Assembly (NCBI RefSeq): GCF_029285175.1
Contig: NZ_JABEDH010000005.1
Location: 62,001-126,000, forward strand
Direction of reading: 5' to 3'
DNA length: 64,000 bases
Origin: Sulfitobacter sp. M05
GTDB lineage: Bacteria; Pseudomonadota; Alphaproteobacteria; Rhodobacterales; Rhodobacteraceae
The translations under genes and the position numbers were made by a program. This document shows, piece after piece, positions 1-8,477 of the stretch. The notes under the pieces are model-generated. The model searched no databases, was not told where the DNA came from, and saw only the letters and a program-made list of their open reading frames with translations. Position 1 is the first letter of the stretch. The number at the start of each line of letters is the position of its first letter.

Positions 1-79
1 TGCGCCGCGCGTTGCTTAAATTGGGTGGTGTGGCCCCATGCGACTTTACGTAGACGGATTTTCCCGTCACGGGTAGGGC

Positions 80-946
80 ATGACTGATCAGGCAAAAGGT
101 GTGTGGATTACGTTGATGGGTGTCCTTTTTGTGGTGCCCGATTCGTTGTTCGTGCGGCTGATTGCTGCGGACGCCCTGACGGTTGCCTTCTGGCGTTTGT
201 TGCTGGCCGGCGGGCTGTCTGCGCTTTGGATACTGGCCAGCGCCGGCACCGGGCCATTTCGCGCCGTATTACGCACGGGCCGCTATGGTGCCGTCTATAT
301 GGCGGGTGTGGGGGCAAGTGGGGTTCTATTTGTACTGGCGGTCAGCCTGACGTCGGTGGCCAATGTGGTGTTCATCATCGCCTCGCTTCCGGTTTTTGCC
401 TCGCTGTTCAGCCGCGTTTTCCTGTCAGAGCCTTTTGGGTTGCGCACATGGCTGACCATTGCGGCGGTTGTGCCAGGGCTTTCCATCATCGCTTATGGAT
501 CTGGGGAAACCCAGAATGCCAGCCTTGCCGGTGATCTGCTGGCGCTTGGCGTTTCTGCCCTGTTCGCCGCCGCGCTGACTGCCGCGCGCCATGTGCGCAG
601 GGTTTCAATGGTGCCCGGTGTGGCGATGGGATACCTTTTGGCGGCATTGGTGATCGCTCCCTTTTCAGCGCCGCTGACGATGCCTTTGGATCAATCCGCG
701 CTGGTGTTGGCACACGGGCTGTTCATCCTCGCCAGCTCGATCCTGCTGGCCATTGGGCCCCGTTACATCACCTCGGCAGAGGTGGGGTTGCTTGTCCTGC
801 TGGAATCCGTGTTGGCACCCTTGCTGGCCTGGGCCGTGGTCGGCGAAGACCCTGGACGCTATACGCTGCTGGGCGGCGCAATCGTGATCTGCGCCTTGCT
901 GGTTTCAAATCTTGTGTTGTTGTTGCGGCAACGCCGTAGCGTCTAG
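80..946 (+). CDS. DMT-superfamily transporter (EamA family)
   Basis: 288-residue integral membrane protein with about ten hydrophobic segments in two EamA-like halves, the layout of drug/metabolite exporters in the inner membrane. The substrate cannot be told from sequence. The ATG is preceded by a G-rich stretch (gggtaggg) that could serve as ribosome binding site. It ends 10 bases before the convergent mipZ stop, and both stop codons lie inside one short inverted repeat. The 79 bases before it hold no recognisable gene end. Confidence 0.85.
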   Translation: MTDQAKGVWITLMGVLFVVPDSLFVRLIAADALTVAFWRLLLAGGLSALWILASAGTGPFRAVLRTGRYGAVYMAGVGASGVLFVLAVSLTSVANVVFIIASLPVFASLFSRVFLSEPFGLRTWLTIAAVVPGLSIIAYGSGETQNASLAGDLLALGVSALFAAALTAARHVRRVSMVPGVAMGYLLAALVIAPFSAPLTMPLDQSALVLAHGLFILASSILLAIGPRYITSAEVGLLVLLESVLAPLLAWAVVGEDPGRYTLLGGAIVICALLVSNLVLLLRQRRSV

Positions 947-961
947 AGGCAGGACTCTAGA
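942..961. repeat. inverted repeat carrying two convergent stop codons
   Basis: TCTAGAG, six bases, CTCTAGA: a perfect 7-bp inverted repeat. The left arm holds the TAG of the plus-strand transporter and the right arm holds the TAG of the minus-strand mipZ. There is no T-run, so a terminator role is only a guess. Confidence 0.5.
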
Positions 962-1766
962 AATTCGGCGTCACACCGGGCAGGTTCAGAGCCTTGAGCA
1001 AATCGCGCAATTCCTGTCGCGCAGCGACGTTTGAAATGTTCAACTGCTTGACGCCGATGTCCTTGAGATCCAGCAAAGTCAGGCCACGCGGGAACAGCTC
1101 GCGGAAGATAACCCGTTCGTTAAAGCCCGGTGCGACGCGAAAGCCGATCCGCTTTGACAGGTTCTTGATCGCCTTTTCCATCTTGTCCTTGTTAACCATC
1201 CGCTGCGCCCCCATCCGGTTGCGCACCACAACCCAGTCGATCGGTGCCAAACCGGCTTGCGCACGCAACTGTCGGGCGGTCCAGACCATTTCGGAATAGA
1301 CCGACGGGCCGGTAATCTTGTCCCCCATGGCATCGGTGTGGGCCAGCAGGTCAAAATCAACAAAGCTGTCGTTCAGTGGCGTCACCAAAGTATCCGCAAG
1401 GGAATGCGCCACCTGTGACAGGCGGGTGTGCGAACCGGGGCAATCGATCAGAATGAAATCACTGTTTGGTTCCATCGCCGCCACCGCAGCGCTCAAACGG
1501 TGGTCATAGACGTTTTCACCCGGTTTCAGGCTGTCGGCTTCAATCTCTGGTAGCTCACACAAGGTGGGGCTGGCCAGTTCAAGATTTGCCTGCTTTTTAA
1601 AGGCGTTGCGGTTGTCCACGTAGCGCCCGAATGTGCGTTGCCGCAGGTCCAGATCAAGGCCACTGACCCGATGGCCCATCCGCGCAAGGGCTGTCGCCAG
1701 ATGCATGGAGACGGTGGATTTCCCCGCGCCGCCTTTTTCGTTTCCAACGACGATAATATGCGCCAT
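957..1766 (-). CDS. mipZ: MipZ-type division plane positioning ATPase
   Basis: 269-residue ParA/MinD-superfamily ATPase. The deviant Walker A motif KGGAGKST is at residues 11-18, with the signature lysine K11 typical of ParA/MinD/MipZ. Length and overall sequence fit alphaproteobacterial MipZ, which forms a gradient from the ParB-bound poles and blocks FtsZ assembly away from mid-cell. It stands alone here; parA and parB are not in the window. About 200 bases of non-coding DNA upstream (1767-1972) presumably hold its promoter. The family call is firm; the role is known from Caulobacter. Confidence 0.9.
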   Translation of the reverse strand: MAHIIVVGNEKGGAGKSTVSMHLATALARMGHRVSGLDLDLRQRTFGRYVDNRNAFKKQANLELASPTLCELPEIEADSLKPGENVYDHRLSAAVAAMEPNSDFILIDCPGSHTRLSQVAHSLADTLVTPLNDSFVDFDLLAHTDAMGDKITGPSVYSEMVWTARQLRAQAGLAPIDWVVVRNRMGAQRMVNKDKMEKAIKNLSKRIGFRVAPGFNERVIFRELFPRGLTLLDLKDIGVKQLNISNVAARQELRDLLKALNLPGVTPNF

Positions 1767-1972
1767 TTACGCGTCCCTCTGCCCGCCTGCTGTTTATGCA
1801 GGATATTGTTGAACGCCACTATATGTGGGGTTTGCGGGTTTGGGAAGTGGCAGAGAGGAGAAGGCGTCGGTGAAAATCACCTGCTGCAAAAATTTTGGTG
1901 CCAAAGTCTGTTCAATGTCCGATTTTCGCCGGGCTGCAATGCAGCGAACCGCACCGACGAAACTCTCTGCTG

Positions 1973-2704
1973 TCATTTCGCCAGAAAGGCATCGATCTCT
2001 TTTTGCATAAACGCCTGAAACCGCTCCTGTTCTTCATGGGCCATATCGTAGTCCACCATAAGGTTGAGGAACTGGGTATGCTGGGCTTTGTGGTCCTTGT
2101 CCAACCGAAGAATTTCATCCGACAGGCGCAGGGCGTCCACGATCTTGCCGTTTTTTTCCAGCGCGTGGTAACGTTCTATCAGCTTGTGGCACTCGGTAAG
2201 CCTGTCGAGATATGCCTTTGCATGGGTTTCAAGTTGCTTGTACGTCTTGTGAACCCGCGCGTCCTTTTCCCTTATGGTTTTGCGTTGCTTGCCTGTGGCG
2301 TTAGTTGACATCGCCAAATGAGCAATAAGAAAGGGTTCGAATGCTTTGTACTCTTTTTGCCGGCGCTTGTATTTCACGGGGTAGGGGGCGAACACTTCGC
2401 GATACCGCAGGTCTTTGTCACGGTAACCTGCCAGCCGCCAATCCACCAGTTGCACGCCTTTGCCCCCGGTTGATTTCTTGCCCCCAGTTCCGCCGCCCGA
2501 TGTTTTGAGATCCAGCGCCGCCGCCGTGTTTTTGCCGACCAGCCCGTCAACCTTAAGGCTGGATGCTTTTTGAAAGGCCCGTACGGCGGCGTCCGTTTTG
2601 GGGCCGAAAATGCCATCCAGTGCCAGTTTGTGTTTAAACGCGTTCAGCTTCTTCTGAAGGGTCTTTACGGCACTCCCAGAGCTGCCTTTCTTGATCAACG
2701 GCAT
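1973..2704 (-). CDS. peptidoglycan-binding-domain protein without signal peptide
   Basis: 243 residues. Residues about 8-66 form a PG_binding_1 domain (GSSGSAVKTLQKKLN, DGIFGPKTDAAVRAFQ, VDGLVGKNTAAAL). A Gly/Ser/Lys linker follows (about 70-82), then a charged, probably alpha-helical region with no domain I recognise. The N-terminus is MPLIKKG and lacks a signal peptide or membrane segment, which is odd for a wall-binding protein. That would fit delivery by a phage- or injection-type system or lysis-dependent export, but no such genes are nearby. No catalytic domain is visible. Confidence 0.7.
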   Translation of the reverse strand: MPLIKKGSSGSAVKTLQKKLNAFKHKLALDGIFGPKTDAAVRAFQKASSLKVDGLVGKNTAAALDLKTSGGGTGGKKSTGGKGVQLVDWRLAGYRDKDLRYREVFAPYPVKYKRRQKEYKAFEPFLIAHLAMSTNATGKQRKTIREKDARVHKTYKQLETHAKAYLDRLTECHKLIERYHALEKNGKIVDALRLSDEILRLDKDHKAQHTQFLNLMVDYDMAHEEQERFQAFMQKEIDAFLAK

Positions 2705-2810
2705 GGTGGCCTCCGGTCAGGGCAAATAACAAACATTAAAATTAGGGGGCAGACAAATTTCTGCAGAATCATAATTTAATGTTCACCAGCTTAGCCAATT
2801 GCGCAGGTGC

Positions 2811-2825
2811 CGGGAAAAATTCCCG
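2811..2825. promoter_or_regulatory. small palindrome upstream of the PG-binding gene
   Basis: CGGGAA-AAA-TTCCCG, a perfect 6-3-6 inverted repeat about 107 bases upstream of the minus-strand start at 2704 and downstream of rpmE. It may be an operator; nothing else supports that. Confidence 0.25.
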
Positions 2826-2882
2826 TTCTTTCGGCCTTTTTCCGCCGTTGCCTGTTCCCCATTGTAAGGTCACAGCACGAAA

Positions 2883-2911
2883 AAAGGCGCAGCCATGACA
2901 GCCGCGCCTTT
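2883..2911 (-). terminator. intrinsic terminator after rpmE
   Basis: AAAGGCGC (2883-2890) pairs with GCGCCTTT (2904-2911). On the minus strand the stem is followed by a run of six T. It lies 24 bases past the rpmE stop and closes the rplS-rpmE transcript. Confidence 0.75.
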
Positions 2912-2934
2912 CAATTCCGTCAGTCTCAAATCGC

Positions 2935-3156
2935 TTACAGCGACAGGCCTGCGTATTTGTTCTTGAACTTGGACACGCGGCCACCGGTGTCCATCAGACG
3001 GCTTGTGCCGCCGGTCCATGCAGGATGCACGGAAGGGTCGATATCAAGCGCCAGCTGGTCGCCCTCTTTGCCCCAAGTTGATTTCATTTCCACGATTGTG
3101 CCGTCGGTCATTTTGACGTTGATCGTGTGGTATTCGGGATGTGTATCTGCTTTCAT
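2935..3156 (-). CDS. rpmE: 50S ribosomal protein L31
   Basis: 73 residues ([20 protein letters not shown]...), the length and opening of bacterial L31. The zinc-ligand cysteines of the C+ form are absent, so this is the zinc-independent type. A strong AAGGGG ribosome binding site precedes the ATG. It lies 11 bases after the rplS stop on the same strand, so the two are almost surely co-transcribed and end at the terminator near 2900. Confidence 0.95.
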   Translation of the reverse strand: MKADTHPEYHTINVKMTDGTIVEMKSTWGKEGDQLALDIDPSVHPAWTGGTSRLMDTGGRVSKFKNKYAGLSL

Positions 3157-3167
3157 CGGTCCGCCCC

Positions 3168-3542
3168 TTACGCTTTTTTCGGCTTGTAGTTGGAATTCTC
3201 GACGATACGTGCGGATTTACCACGACGTGAACGCAAGTAGTACAGTTTGGCGCGACGCACACGGCCACGACGGACCACGGTGATGCTATCAATGTTTGTT
3301 GAATACAGTGGGAATACGCGCTCGACGCCTTCACCAAAGCTGATTTTACGCACGGTGAACGAACCGGCAATGCCGTGGCCGTTGTTACGCGCGATGCAAA
3401 CGCCTTCGTAGTTCTGTACACGTGTACGTGTACCTTCGGTCACTTTAAAGCCGACGCGGATGGTGTCGCCCGCACGGAAATCAGGGATTTCCTTGGCAAG
3501 AGCGGCGATTTGTTCCGCTTCAATCTCTGCGATCAGGTTCAT
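3168..3542 (-). CDS. rplS: 50S ribosomal protein L19
   Basis: 124 residues with the L19 core ([58 protein letters not shown]). It sits at the 30S/50S interface. TAGGAG before the start codon is the ribosome binding site. In many bacteria rplS directly follows trmD; here ppk2 and a ydcH-like gene on the opposite strand separate the two. Confidence 0.96.
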   Translation of the reverse strand: MNLIAEIEAEQIAALAKEIPDFRAGDTIRVGFKVTEGTRTRVQNYEGVCIARNNGHGIAGSFTVRKISFGEGVERVFPLYSTNIDSITVVRRGRVRRAKLYYLRSRRGKSARIVENSNYKPKKA

Positions 3543-3563
3543 CTGACGCTTCTCCTATAATGA

Positions 3564-3579
3564 TCGTGGTGTTCCACGA
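3564..3579 (-). promoter_or_regulatory. short hairpin in the rplS leader
   Basis: TCGTGG-TGTT-CCACGA, a perfect 6-bp stem with a 4-base loop, 22 bases upstream of the rplS start and next to its ribosome binding site. A translational control role is possible but not shown. Confidence 0.3.
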
Positions 3580-3667
3580 ATATTGTTTAGTGATCCAAGA
3601 GCTTCGGTCTGTGTGTCAGGTGACCCGCAGGCACCCACCGAAGGTAGCATCGTCATTGCTTGTCTGG

Positions 3668-3684
3668 TTTGCATAAAATGCAAA
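3668..3684. promoter_or_regulatory. perfect palindrome TTTGCAT-N3-ATGCAAA, candidate operator
   Basis: A 7-3-7 inverted repeat midway between the divergent rplS and ppk2 genes. It resembles, without matching, the TTTGCAAA half-sites bound by RamB/PccR-type regulators of carbon metabolism. The regulator is unknown. Confidence 0.35.
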
Positions 3685-3890
3685 ACGCTTGTCTTGATTG
3701 CGCAAAACGCAAAACACCGGAGCCGCGGGTAAAGCGATTCCAGTTGGGGGCGGTATAGGCGGCTGCGCGGTTCGGATCAAGGCATCAAATACATCCGGCA
3801 GGGGCGGTTTGATTGATCCACGTCAAAGCGGCGGTATGTCCCGTTACCTATGCTCGGGTCGCTAGAGAAATTTTAGAACAGGGGACCAAG

Positions 3891-4781
3891 ATGCCGACAA
3901 AAGAAAACGCCACGAAACAAGAGGTTCAGGCCAGCAAGGCCGATACGATCCTCGGCTTTGAGCAGGGCAGATACCCCTATGCGAAAAAGCTGGACCGCAA
4001 GACCTACGAGGCGGACAAGGCGGCACTTCAGGTCGAGCTGTTAAAGGTCCAGCACTGGGTTCAGGAAACTGGCCAGAAATTCGTGCTTTTGTTTGAAGGG
4101 CGTGATGCGGCCGGCAAGGGGGGTACGATCAAACGGTTCACCGAACACCTGAACCCCCGCGAGGCACGTGTTGTGGCGTTGAATAAACCCAGCGATGAAG
4201 AGCGCGGCCAGTGGTATTTCCAGCGCTATATCAAACATCTGCCGACAGCGGGTGAAATGGTGCTTTATGACCGCTCTTGGTACAACCGCGCCGGCGTCGA
4301 GCGGGTGATGAACTTTTGTGCGCCGACGGAATACCTTGAATTCATGCGTCAGACCCCAGAATTCGAACGTATGCTGGTGCGCTCTGGTATCAAGCTGTTC
4401 AAATACTGGTTCTCGGTCACACAGGACGAACAGAAAGCCCGGTTCGCCAGCCGTGAAACCGATCCGCTCAAGCGGTGGAAGCTCTCCCCGATCGACCGTG
4501 CGTCGCTGGATAAATGGGATGATTATACCGAAGCAAAAGAGGCGATGTTCTTTTATACCGACACTGCCGATGCACCATGGACCGTCATCCGTTCCAACGA
4601 CAAGAAACGCGCGCGGTTGACCTGTATGCGGCATTTCCTCGCTCAGCTGGATTACCCGAACAAGGACCTGAGTGTCGCAACACCACCCGACCCGCTGATC
4701 TTTCATCAGGCTGAGGCCGTGCTGAACCAGAGCGATCATATTCTTGCATCTTCCCTGCACCCGCAGGGGCGCAAGCCCTGA
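3891..4781 (+). CDS. ppk2: polyphosphate kinase 2
   Basis: 296 residues from the ATG at 3891, chosen because AGGGGACC lies just upstream; the frame is open back to 3813 but without such a site. PPK2 motifs are clear: FEGRDAAGKGGTIKR (Walker A-like), NPREARVVALNKPSDEERGQWYFQRY and YDRSWYNRAGVERVMNFC. The enzyme transfers phosphate between polyphosphate and nucleoside diphosphates in the cytoplasm; whether it mainly makes ATP or GTP cannot be read here. A YdcH-like gene follows 35 bases later and may share the transcript. Confidence 0.93.
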   Translation: MPTKENATKQEVQASKADTILGFEQGRYPYAKKLDRKTYEADKAALQVELLKVQHWVQETGQKFVLLFEGRDAAGKGGTIKRFTEHLNPREARVVALNKPSDEERGQWYFQRYIKHLPTAGEMVLYDRSWYNRAGVERVMNFCAPTEYLEFMRQTPEFERMLVRSGIKLFKYWFSVTQDEQKARFASRETDPLKRWKLSPIDRASLDKWDDYTEAKEAMFFYTDTADAPWTVIRSNDKKRARLTCMRHFLAQLDYPNKDLSVATPPDPLIFHQAEAVLNQSDHILASSLHPQGRKP

Positions 4782-4816
4782 ACCATCCCAAACATTCCAC
4801 TAGGAGAGAAGACAGT

Positions 4817-5068
4817 ATGTCCCATACCCCCCACGAATTGGCAGAAGAATTTCCGGAACTGGCCAACCAAATGGCCGCGTTGCGTCAATCGGACAGCCAT
4901 TTCGCCAAGATCGCTGATGAATATCACACCCTTAACCGGGCATTACACCGTGCAGAAACCAATGTTGAACCGACCTCGGATGAACACATGGTTGATATGC
5001 GCAAAGAGCGGATGGCGCTGAAGGATGCGATCTATGCCTATGTAAAGGCGCACCCTGCCGCGTCTTAA
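4817..5068 (+). CDS. YdcH-like DUF465 protein
   Basis: 83 residues, almost all helical and charged, matching the small DUF465/YdcH family (HYHTLNRALHRAE-like core, RKERMALKDAIYAYV end). Function is unknown. GGAGAG precedes the ATG. It follows ppk2 closely and converges on trmD, with 30 bases between the two stop codons. Confidence 0.8.
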   Translation: MSHTPHELAEEFPELANQMAALRQSDSHFAKIADEYHTLNRALHRAETNVEPTSDEHMVDMRKERMALKDAIYAYVKAHPAAS

Positions 5069-5098
5069 GCGGATCAAGGTGCCTATAGAGGAGGGTGC

Positions 5099-5887
5099 CT
5101 AGCTGGCGTCCTCCTCAGGGGGCAACAAATCGGGCCGCCGCGCACGGGTCAACTTTCGCGATTGCGCGGCGCGCCACTTGGCAATCTCTTTGTGATTGCC
5201 CGACATCAGGACAGACGGGATATCGTGGCCTTCCCATGACGCGGGGCGGGTATATTGTGGATGTTCAAGCAGGCCGTTTGAATGGCTCTCCTCGACAGTA
5301 CTGTCCGCATTGCCCAGCACCCCGGGCAGCAGACGCACGGTGGCGTCGATCATTGCCTGCGCCGCCAGCTCGCCGCCGGTCATCACAAAATCCCCCAGAG
5401 AAATCTCGGTGATGCCGTAATGCTCGATCACCCGTTCATCAACGCCTTCGAACCGTCCACATAACATGGTGACGCCGGCGCAGGTCGCCAGATCGGCGGC
5501 CAGGGCCTGATCAAACCGTTTCCCGCGTGGCGACATGTACAGGATCGGCCAACGGCCATGGGTGCCGTATTGTGCGGCCTCGATCGCGGGGCCAACCACA
5601 TCGGCGCGCATTACCATCCCGGCACCGCCGCCCGCCGGGGTGTCATCCACGTTGCGATGTTTGCCGATGCCAAAGCGGCGCAGATCATGGGTATGCAATT
5701 GCCACAGCCCGTCCTGTAACGCCTTGCCGGTCAGGCTGGCACCCAGCACTCCGGGAAACAGATCGGGGAAAAGAGTGACAATCCGCGCCTGCCAGACATC
5801 GCGATAGGCCGGCTTGTCCTGCATCAGTTCGCGGGGTTTCAGCGAGGCGCTGACCGACTGGCGGCCATGTGAACGTGTCGGTTTCAT
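5099..5887 (-). CDS. trmD: tRNA (guanine-N1-)-methyltransferase TrmD
   Basis: 262 residues; methylates G37 of tRNAs reading CNN codons, preventing frameshifts. Visible TrmD motifs are TLFPDLFPGVLGASLTGKAL, DDTPAGGGAGMVMR, YMSPRGKRFDQ, LCGRFEGVDERVIEH and SLGDFVMTGGELAAQ, forming the trefoil-knot SAM site. An N-terminal extension of about 25 residues before the core could be partly untranslated; a start at MQDK is possible. The start overlaps the upstream sulfotransferase-like gene by 4 bases. Confidence 0.95.
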   Translation of the reverse strand: MKPTRSHGRQSVSASLKPRELMQDKPAYRDVWQARIVTLFPDLFPGVLGASLTGKALQDGLWQLHTHDLRRFGIGKHRNVDDTPAGGGAGMVMRADVVGPAIEAAQYGTHGRWPILYMSPRGKRFDQALAADLATCAGVTMLCGRFEGVDERVIEHYGITEISLGDFVMTGGELAAQAMIDATVRLLPGVLGNADSTVEESHSNGLLEHPQYTRPASWEGHDIPSVLMSGNHKEIAKWRAAQSRKLTRARRPDLLPPEEDAS

Positions 5888-6675
5888 GCGTGCCCCTTTG
5901 TTGATGACAGGAGTGCCTTTTTCGCCGCATTGCGTGCGGTGATGTCAGTATGGGTTCTGTTGATGTCTAGCAAGGCATTCAGAACCTCGGGATCATGGCG
6001 CTGGTTGGCGGGGGGGACGGCCTGTAGTTCGGCCCGCACCGACAGGGGAATATCACAGAGGTCCAGCAAGGGATCGGCAGGGCCAAGCGGCAGGTCGACA
6101 CAGTCTTCCAGCCGTTGCGCGGTGACTGGTGCCGGCACCCTGCTGGCGACCTCGGCGACCATCCCGTCCAGATTGGCCGCCCCAGCATAGGTGTGTTCGA
6201 AAACATCGTAGTTCATTGTCATTCCAGATGATTTAACATGCTCCCAATAGGCCGAAGCCAGCCAGGCATCAGGCGCGCGGGTGGTCAGATAGATCAGAAT
6301 CTCGGCCTCGGGATAGGCGCTGCGCAGGATTTCCCAATAGGCATACAGCAACACAGGGGCGGCGGAATAATCTGCCAGCGGCCCGCGCCCGGGCAGGTGC
6401 CCGCTTAACTCTTCCGCCGAGATGATCAATGTGCGGCGCGGCATACCGGGGAGTGCATTGACCATTTCGCCAAACCGCGACTGCACCTTGATCAGGGTCA
6501 GCGGGTCCAGATCGGTGGAATACCCCCGTGCGGCGACAACAATGTCCTTGAGATGCCAGCGCAGCCGCAGCGCGACTTGCTTTTTCAGCGCCACACGGTT
6601 TTCCCGCAGAGTCGCCTGAATACTGGAGGTGCCTGTCTTGTGAAAACCCGCATGAAGGATAATGCGGCGCGGCAT
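5884..6675 (-). CDS. sulfotransferase-like protein
   Basis: 263 residues. The N-terminus RRIILHAGFHKTGTSSIQ is the P-loop-like PAPS-binding motif of sulfotransferases (HxxKTGTT/SS), and later LIYLTTRAPDAWLASAYWEH matches the region that carries the 3'-phosphate-binding Arg and Ser. Substrate is unknown. It is placed between rimM and trmD, overlapping trmD by 4 bases and abutting rimM by one, so it is part of the ribosome-maturation transcript. This is an unusual site for such a gene and suggests later insertion. Confidence 0.7.
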   Translation of the reverse strand: MPRRIILHAGFHKTGTSSIQATLRENRVALKKQVALRLRWHLKDIVVAARGYSTDLDPLTLIKVQSRFGEMVNALPGMPRRTLIISAEELSGHLPGRGPLADYSAAPVLLYAYWEILRSAYPEAEILIYLTTRAPDAWLASAYWEHVKSSGMTMNYDVFEHTYAGAANLDGMVAEVASRVPAPVTAQRLEDCVDLPLGPADPLLDLCDIPLSVRAELQAVPPANQRHDPEVLNALLDINRTHTDITARNAAKKALLSSTKGHA

Positions 6676-7211
6676 CAGTCGGTTGTGCTTTCGGGGACCA
6701 TGCTATCGGGAAGAATGCCCAGTGGCGGGTCCGCAACGATGCGTCCGGCGGCCAGATCAACGGTGGGCACTGCCGCCTTGGTAAAGGGCAGAAACACGGT
6801 ATCGGTTTTGCCCGCCAATTGCACTTCCAGCAGGTCGTCAGCACCATGATTGTTCACGGTCTTGACCCGACCCAGCAGGACACCACCGGTGTCATAGACT
6901 TCCAGGCCGATCAGGTCGGCATAGTAAAACTCATCATCGGGTAACGAGGGCAGCTGGCTGCGCTCTGCATAAAGTACAGTTCCGCGCATGGCATCCGCCT
7001 CTTCTTTGGAGGTGACATCGGGAATGCGGGCGGAAAACCCGTTCTTGATCGGGCGCAGAATGGCCAGCGACAGCTGTTTGCCACGGTCCTCTGTCCACAA
7101 CGGGCTGTAGGTCTCGATGTCCTCGGGCACGGCGCAATAGCTTTTGATGCGCAATTCACCGCGCACGCCATATGCGCCTGCGATGGCCCCCACGGGGATC
7201 AGATCGGTCAT
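6675..7211 (-). CDS. rimM: ribosome maturation factor RimM
   Basis: 178 residues with an N-terminal RimM barrel ([21 protein letters not shown]) and a C-terminal PRC-barrel ([56 protein letters not shown]). It binds S19 and helps 30S head assembly. It lies upstream of trmD as in most bacteria, though a sulfotransferase-like gene now separates them. Confidence 0.95.
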   Translation of the reverse strand: MTDLIPVGAIAGAYGVRGELRIKSYCAVPEDIETYSPLWTEDRGKQLSLAILRPIKNGFSARIPDVTSKEEADAMRGTVLYAERSQLPSLPDDEFYYADLIGLEVYDTGGVLLGRVKTVNNHGADDLLEVQLAGKTDTVFLPFTKAAVPTVDLAAGRIVADPPLGILPDSMVPESTTD

Positions 7212-7254
7212 TGAGATATCTCCGAAACAACACCGGACATCGCGCGGCCAAAGC

Positions 7255-7407
7255 TCATTGCAGTAACTCCGAATTCACACAGATTGTGCCAGTCCATTCA
7301 CCTTCGCCATTGGCGCATTCCACCGACATTTGCTGGCGATCGTACCAGACCCCAAGGGCAAAGCCGAGGATAAGTGTCAGCAATGGAACGATTAAACGTA
7401 ACATCAT
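7255..7407 (-). CDS. 50-residue membrane-anchored small protein
   Basis: A short reading frame: [20 protein letters not shown] is a membrane segment or signal anchor, followed by a polar tail with two cysteines ([17 protein letters not shown]). The start ATG overlaps the bluB stop in an ATGA, the same coupling used along this operon, and it ends 44 bases before the rimM start. Coupling and composition argue that it is real. Two spaced cysteines could form a disulfide outside the cytoplasm. Function unknown. Confidence 0.65.
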   Translation of the reverse strand: MMLRLIVPLLTLILGFALGVWYDRQQMSVECANGEGEWTGTICVNSELLQ

Positions 7408-8033
7408 CTGTTTTCAATATGCAGGTCAGGCGCGCGCACCTCCCAGCCTTTGGTTTCCAGTTCCGGCGTCATGGTGTTTTGCTGTGGCCAGCCGACGCAG
7501 AGATACGCCACCAACGACCACCCGTCCGGTACGTCAAGATCAGCGTTCAGGCGCGTGGGATCAAGGACGGAAACCCATCCGACACCCAGCCCCAGACTGC
7601 GCGCAGTCAGCCACATCAGTGTGATGGCCCCAACAACGGAATAGCGCCGCATCTCGGGCATACTGGCAACACCTAGGCCGGCACCTTTTTCGGTGCTGTC
7701 ATCGCAATAGACCGCCAGATGCTCTGGGGCTTCTTTCATGCCGGACAGTTTCAGCGAGGCATAAAGTTTGGCCTGGTCACCACCGTATCCAGTGAGGGCC
7801 TGTGCATTGCTGTCTTCAAAATTTGATATCGCCCTGGCGCGGGCTTCGGGCGAGGTGACGCGCAAAATGCGCCATGGCTCGGACAGACCGACGGAAGGGG
7901 CGAGGGAAAAGGTGTCGAGGCACTGACGCAACAGCGCCTCGTCCACCGGATCAGTGCGGAATTCGCGCACATCGCGCCGCCACCGCATAAGATCGTGCAA
8001 TCCGGCACGGAATTCGTTTGTGAACGTGTCCAT
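7404..8033 (-). CDS. bluB: 5,6-dimethylbenzimidazole synthase BluB
   Basis: 209 residues of the nitroreductase fold. BluB rather than a generic nitroreductase is suggested by MRWRRDVREFRTDP, APSVGLSEPWR, LKLSGMKEAPEHLAVYCD, GLGVASMPEMRRYSVVGAI and GLGVGWVSVLDPTRL...LVAYLCVGWPQ. The enzyme breaks down reduced FMN with oxygen to make the lower ligand of cobalamin. Other cobalamin genes (cbiB, cobC) are 17 kb away. It is embedded between rpsP and rimM, starting 17 bases after the rpsP stop. Confidence 0.9.
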   Translation of the reverse strand: MDTFTNEFRAGLHDLMRWRRDVREFRTDPVDEALLRQCLDTFSLAPSVGLSEPWRILRVTSPEARARAISNFEDSNAQALTGYGGDQAKLYASLKLSGMKEAPEHLAVYCDDSTEKGAGLGVASMPEMRRYSVVGAITLMWLTARSLGLGVGWVSVLDPTRLNADLDVPDGWSLVAYLCVGWPQQNTMTPELETKGWEVRAPDLHIENR

Positions 8034-8049
8034 GCCGGAATGCCTGTTT

Positions 8050-8436
8050 TTATTCAGCAGCTGCTTCTTCTGCGGGTGCTGCTGCGGCTTCAGCCGCGGC
8101 TGCGGCCTTATCAGCTTTCTCCTGAACGCGCTCTTGCGCTTTCTTGCCAGGAGTACCCTTCTTGGGGTTGTTACGCTCTGTTTTAGGCAGGGCGCCTGCG
8201 GCTTCCAACATGCGGCGAACGCGGTCTGTTGGCTGTGCGCCTTTGGCCATCCACTCTTTTACTTTCTCGACGTCCATTTTCACGCGCTCTTCGCTGTCTT
8301 TCGGCAGCAGCGGGTTATATGTGCCCAGTTTTTCGATGAAACGGCCGTCACGTGGCATACGGCTGTCCGCAGCAACGATACGGTAAAAGGGGCGCTTTTT
8401 GGAGCCGCCGCGGGCGAGACGAATTTTCATAGCCAT
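8050..8436 (-). CDS. rpsP: 30S ribosomal protein S16
   Basis: 128 residues. The S16 core [38 protein letters not shown] is followed by an extended tail of Lys, then Ala/Glu-rich residues ([22 protein letters not shown]), a low-complexity extension common in Rhodobacteraceae S16. The gene follows chorismate mutase on the same strand and leads into bluB. Confidence 0.95.
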   Translation of the reverse strand: MAMKIRLARGGSKKRPFYRIVAADSRMPRDGRFIEKLGTYNPLLPKDSEERVKMDVEKVKEWMAKGAQPTDRVRRMLEAAGALPKTERNNPKKGTPGKKAQERVQEKADKAAAAAEAAAAPAEEAAAE

Positions 8437-8477
8437 GGTGTGTAGTCCTTTGGTTTGGTTCGGGGGAGGCCCCGGAT

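Larger units (their letters stand above)
3543..3890. other. 348-base intergenic region between rplS and ppk2
   Basis: Divergent control region. It holds the rplS leader hairpin, a perfect inverted repeat TTTGCAT-AAA-ATGCAAA at 3668-3684, and the related strings cgcaaaacgcaaaac just after it. An open frame runs into ppk2 from 3813, but the ribosome binding site places the ppk2 start at 3891. No gene is seen in it. Confidence 0.6.

Noticed and set aside
1..79. End of an upstream gene
   Set aside because: All three plus-strand frames are short here and none shows a recognisable C-terminus; nothing can be supported.
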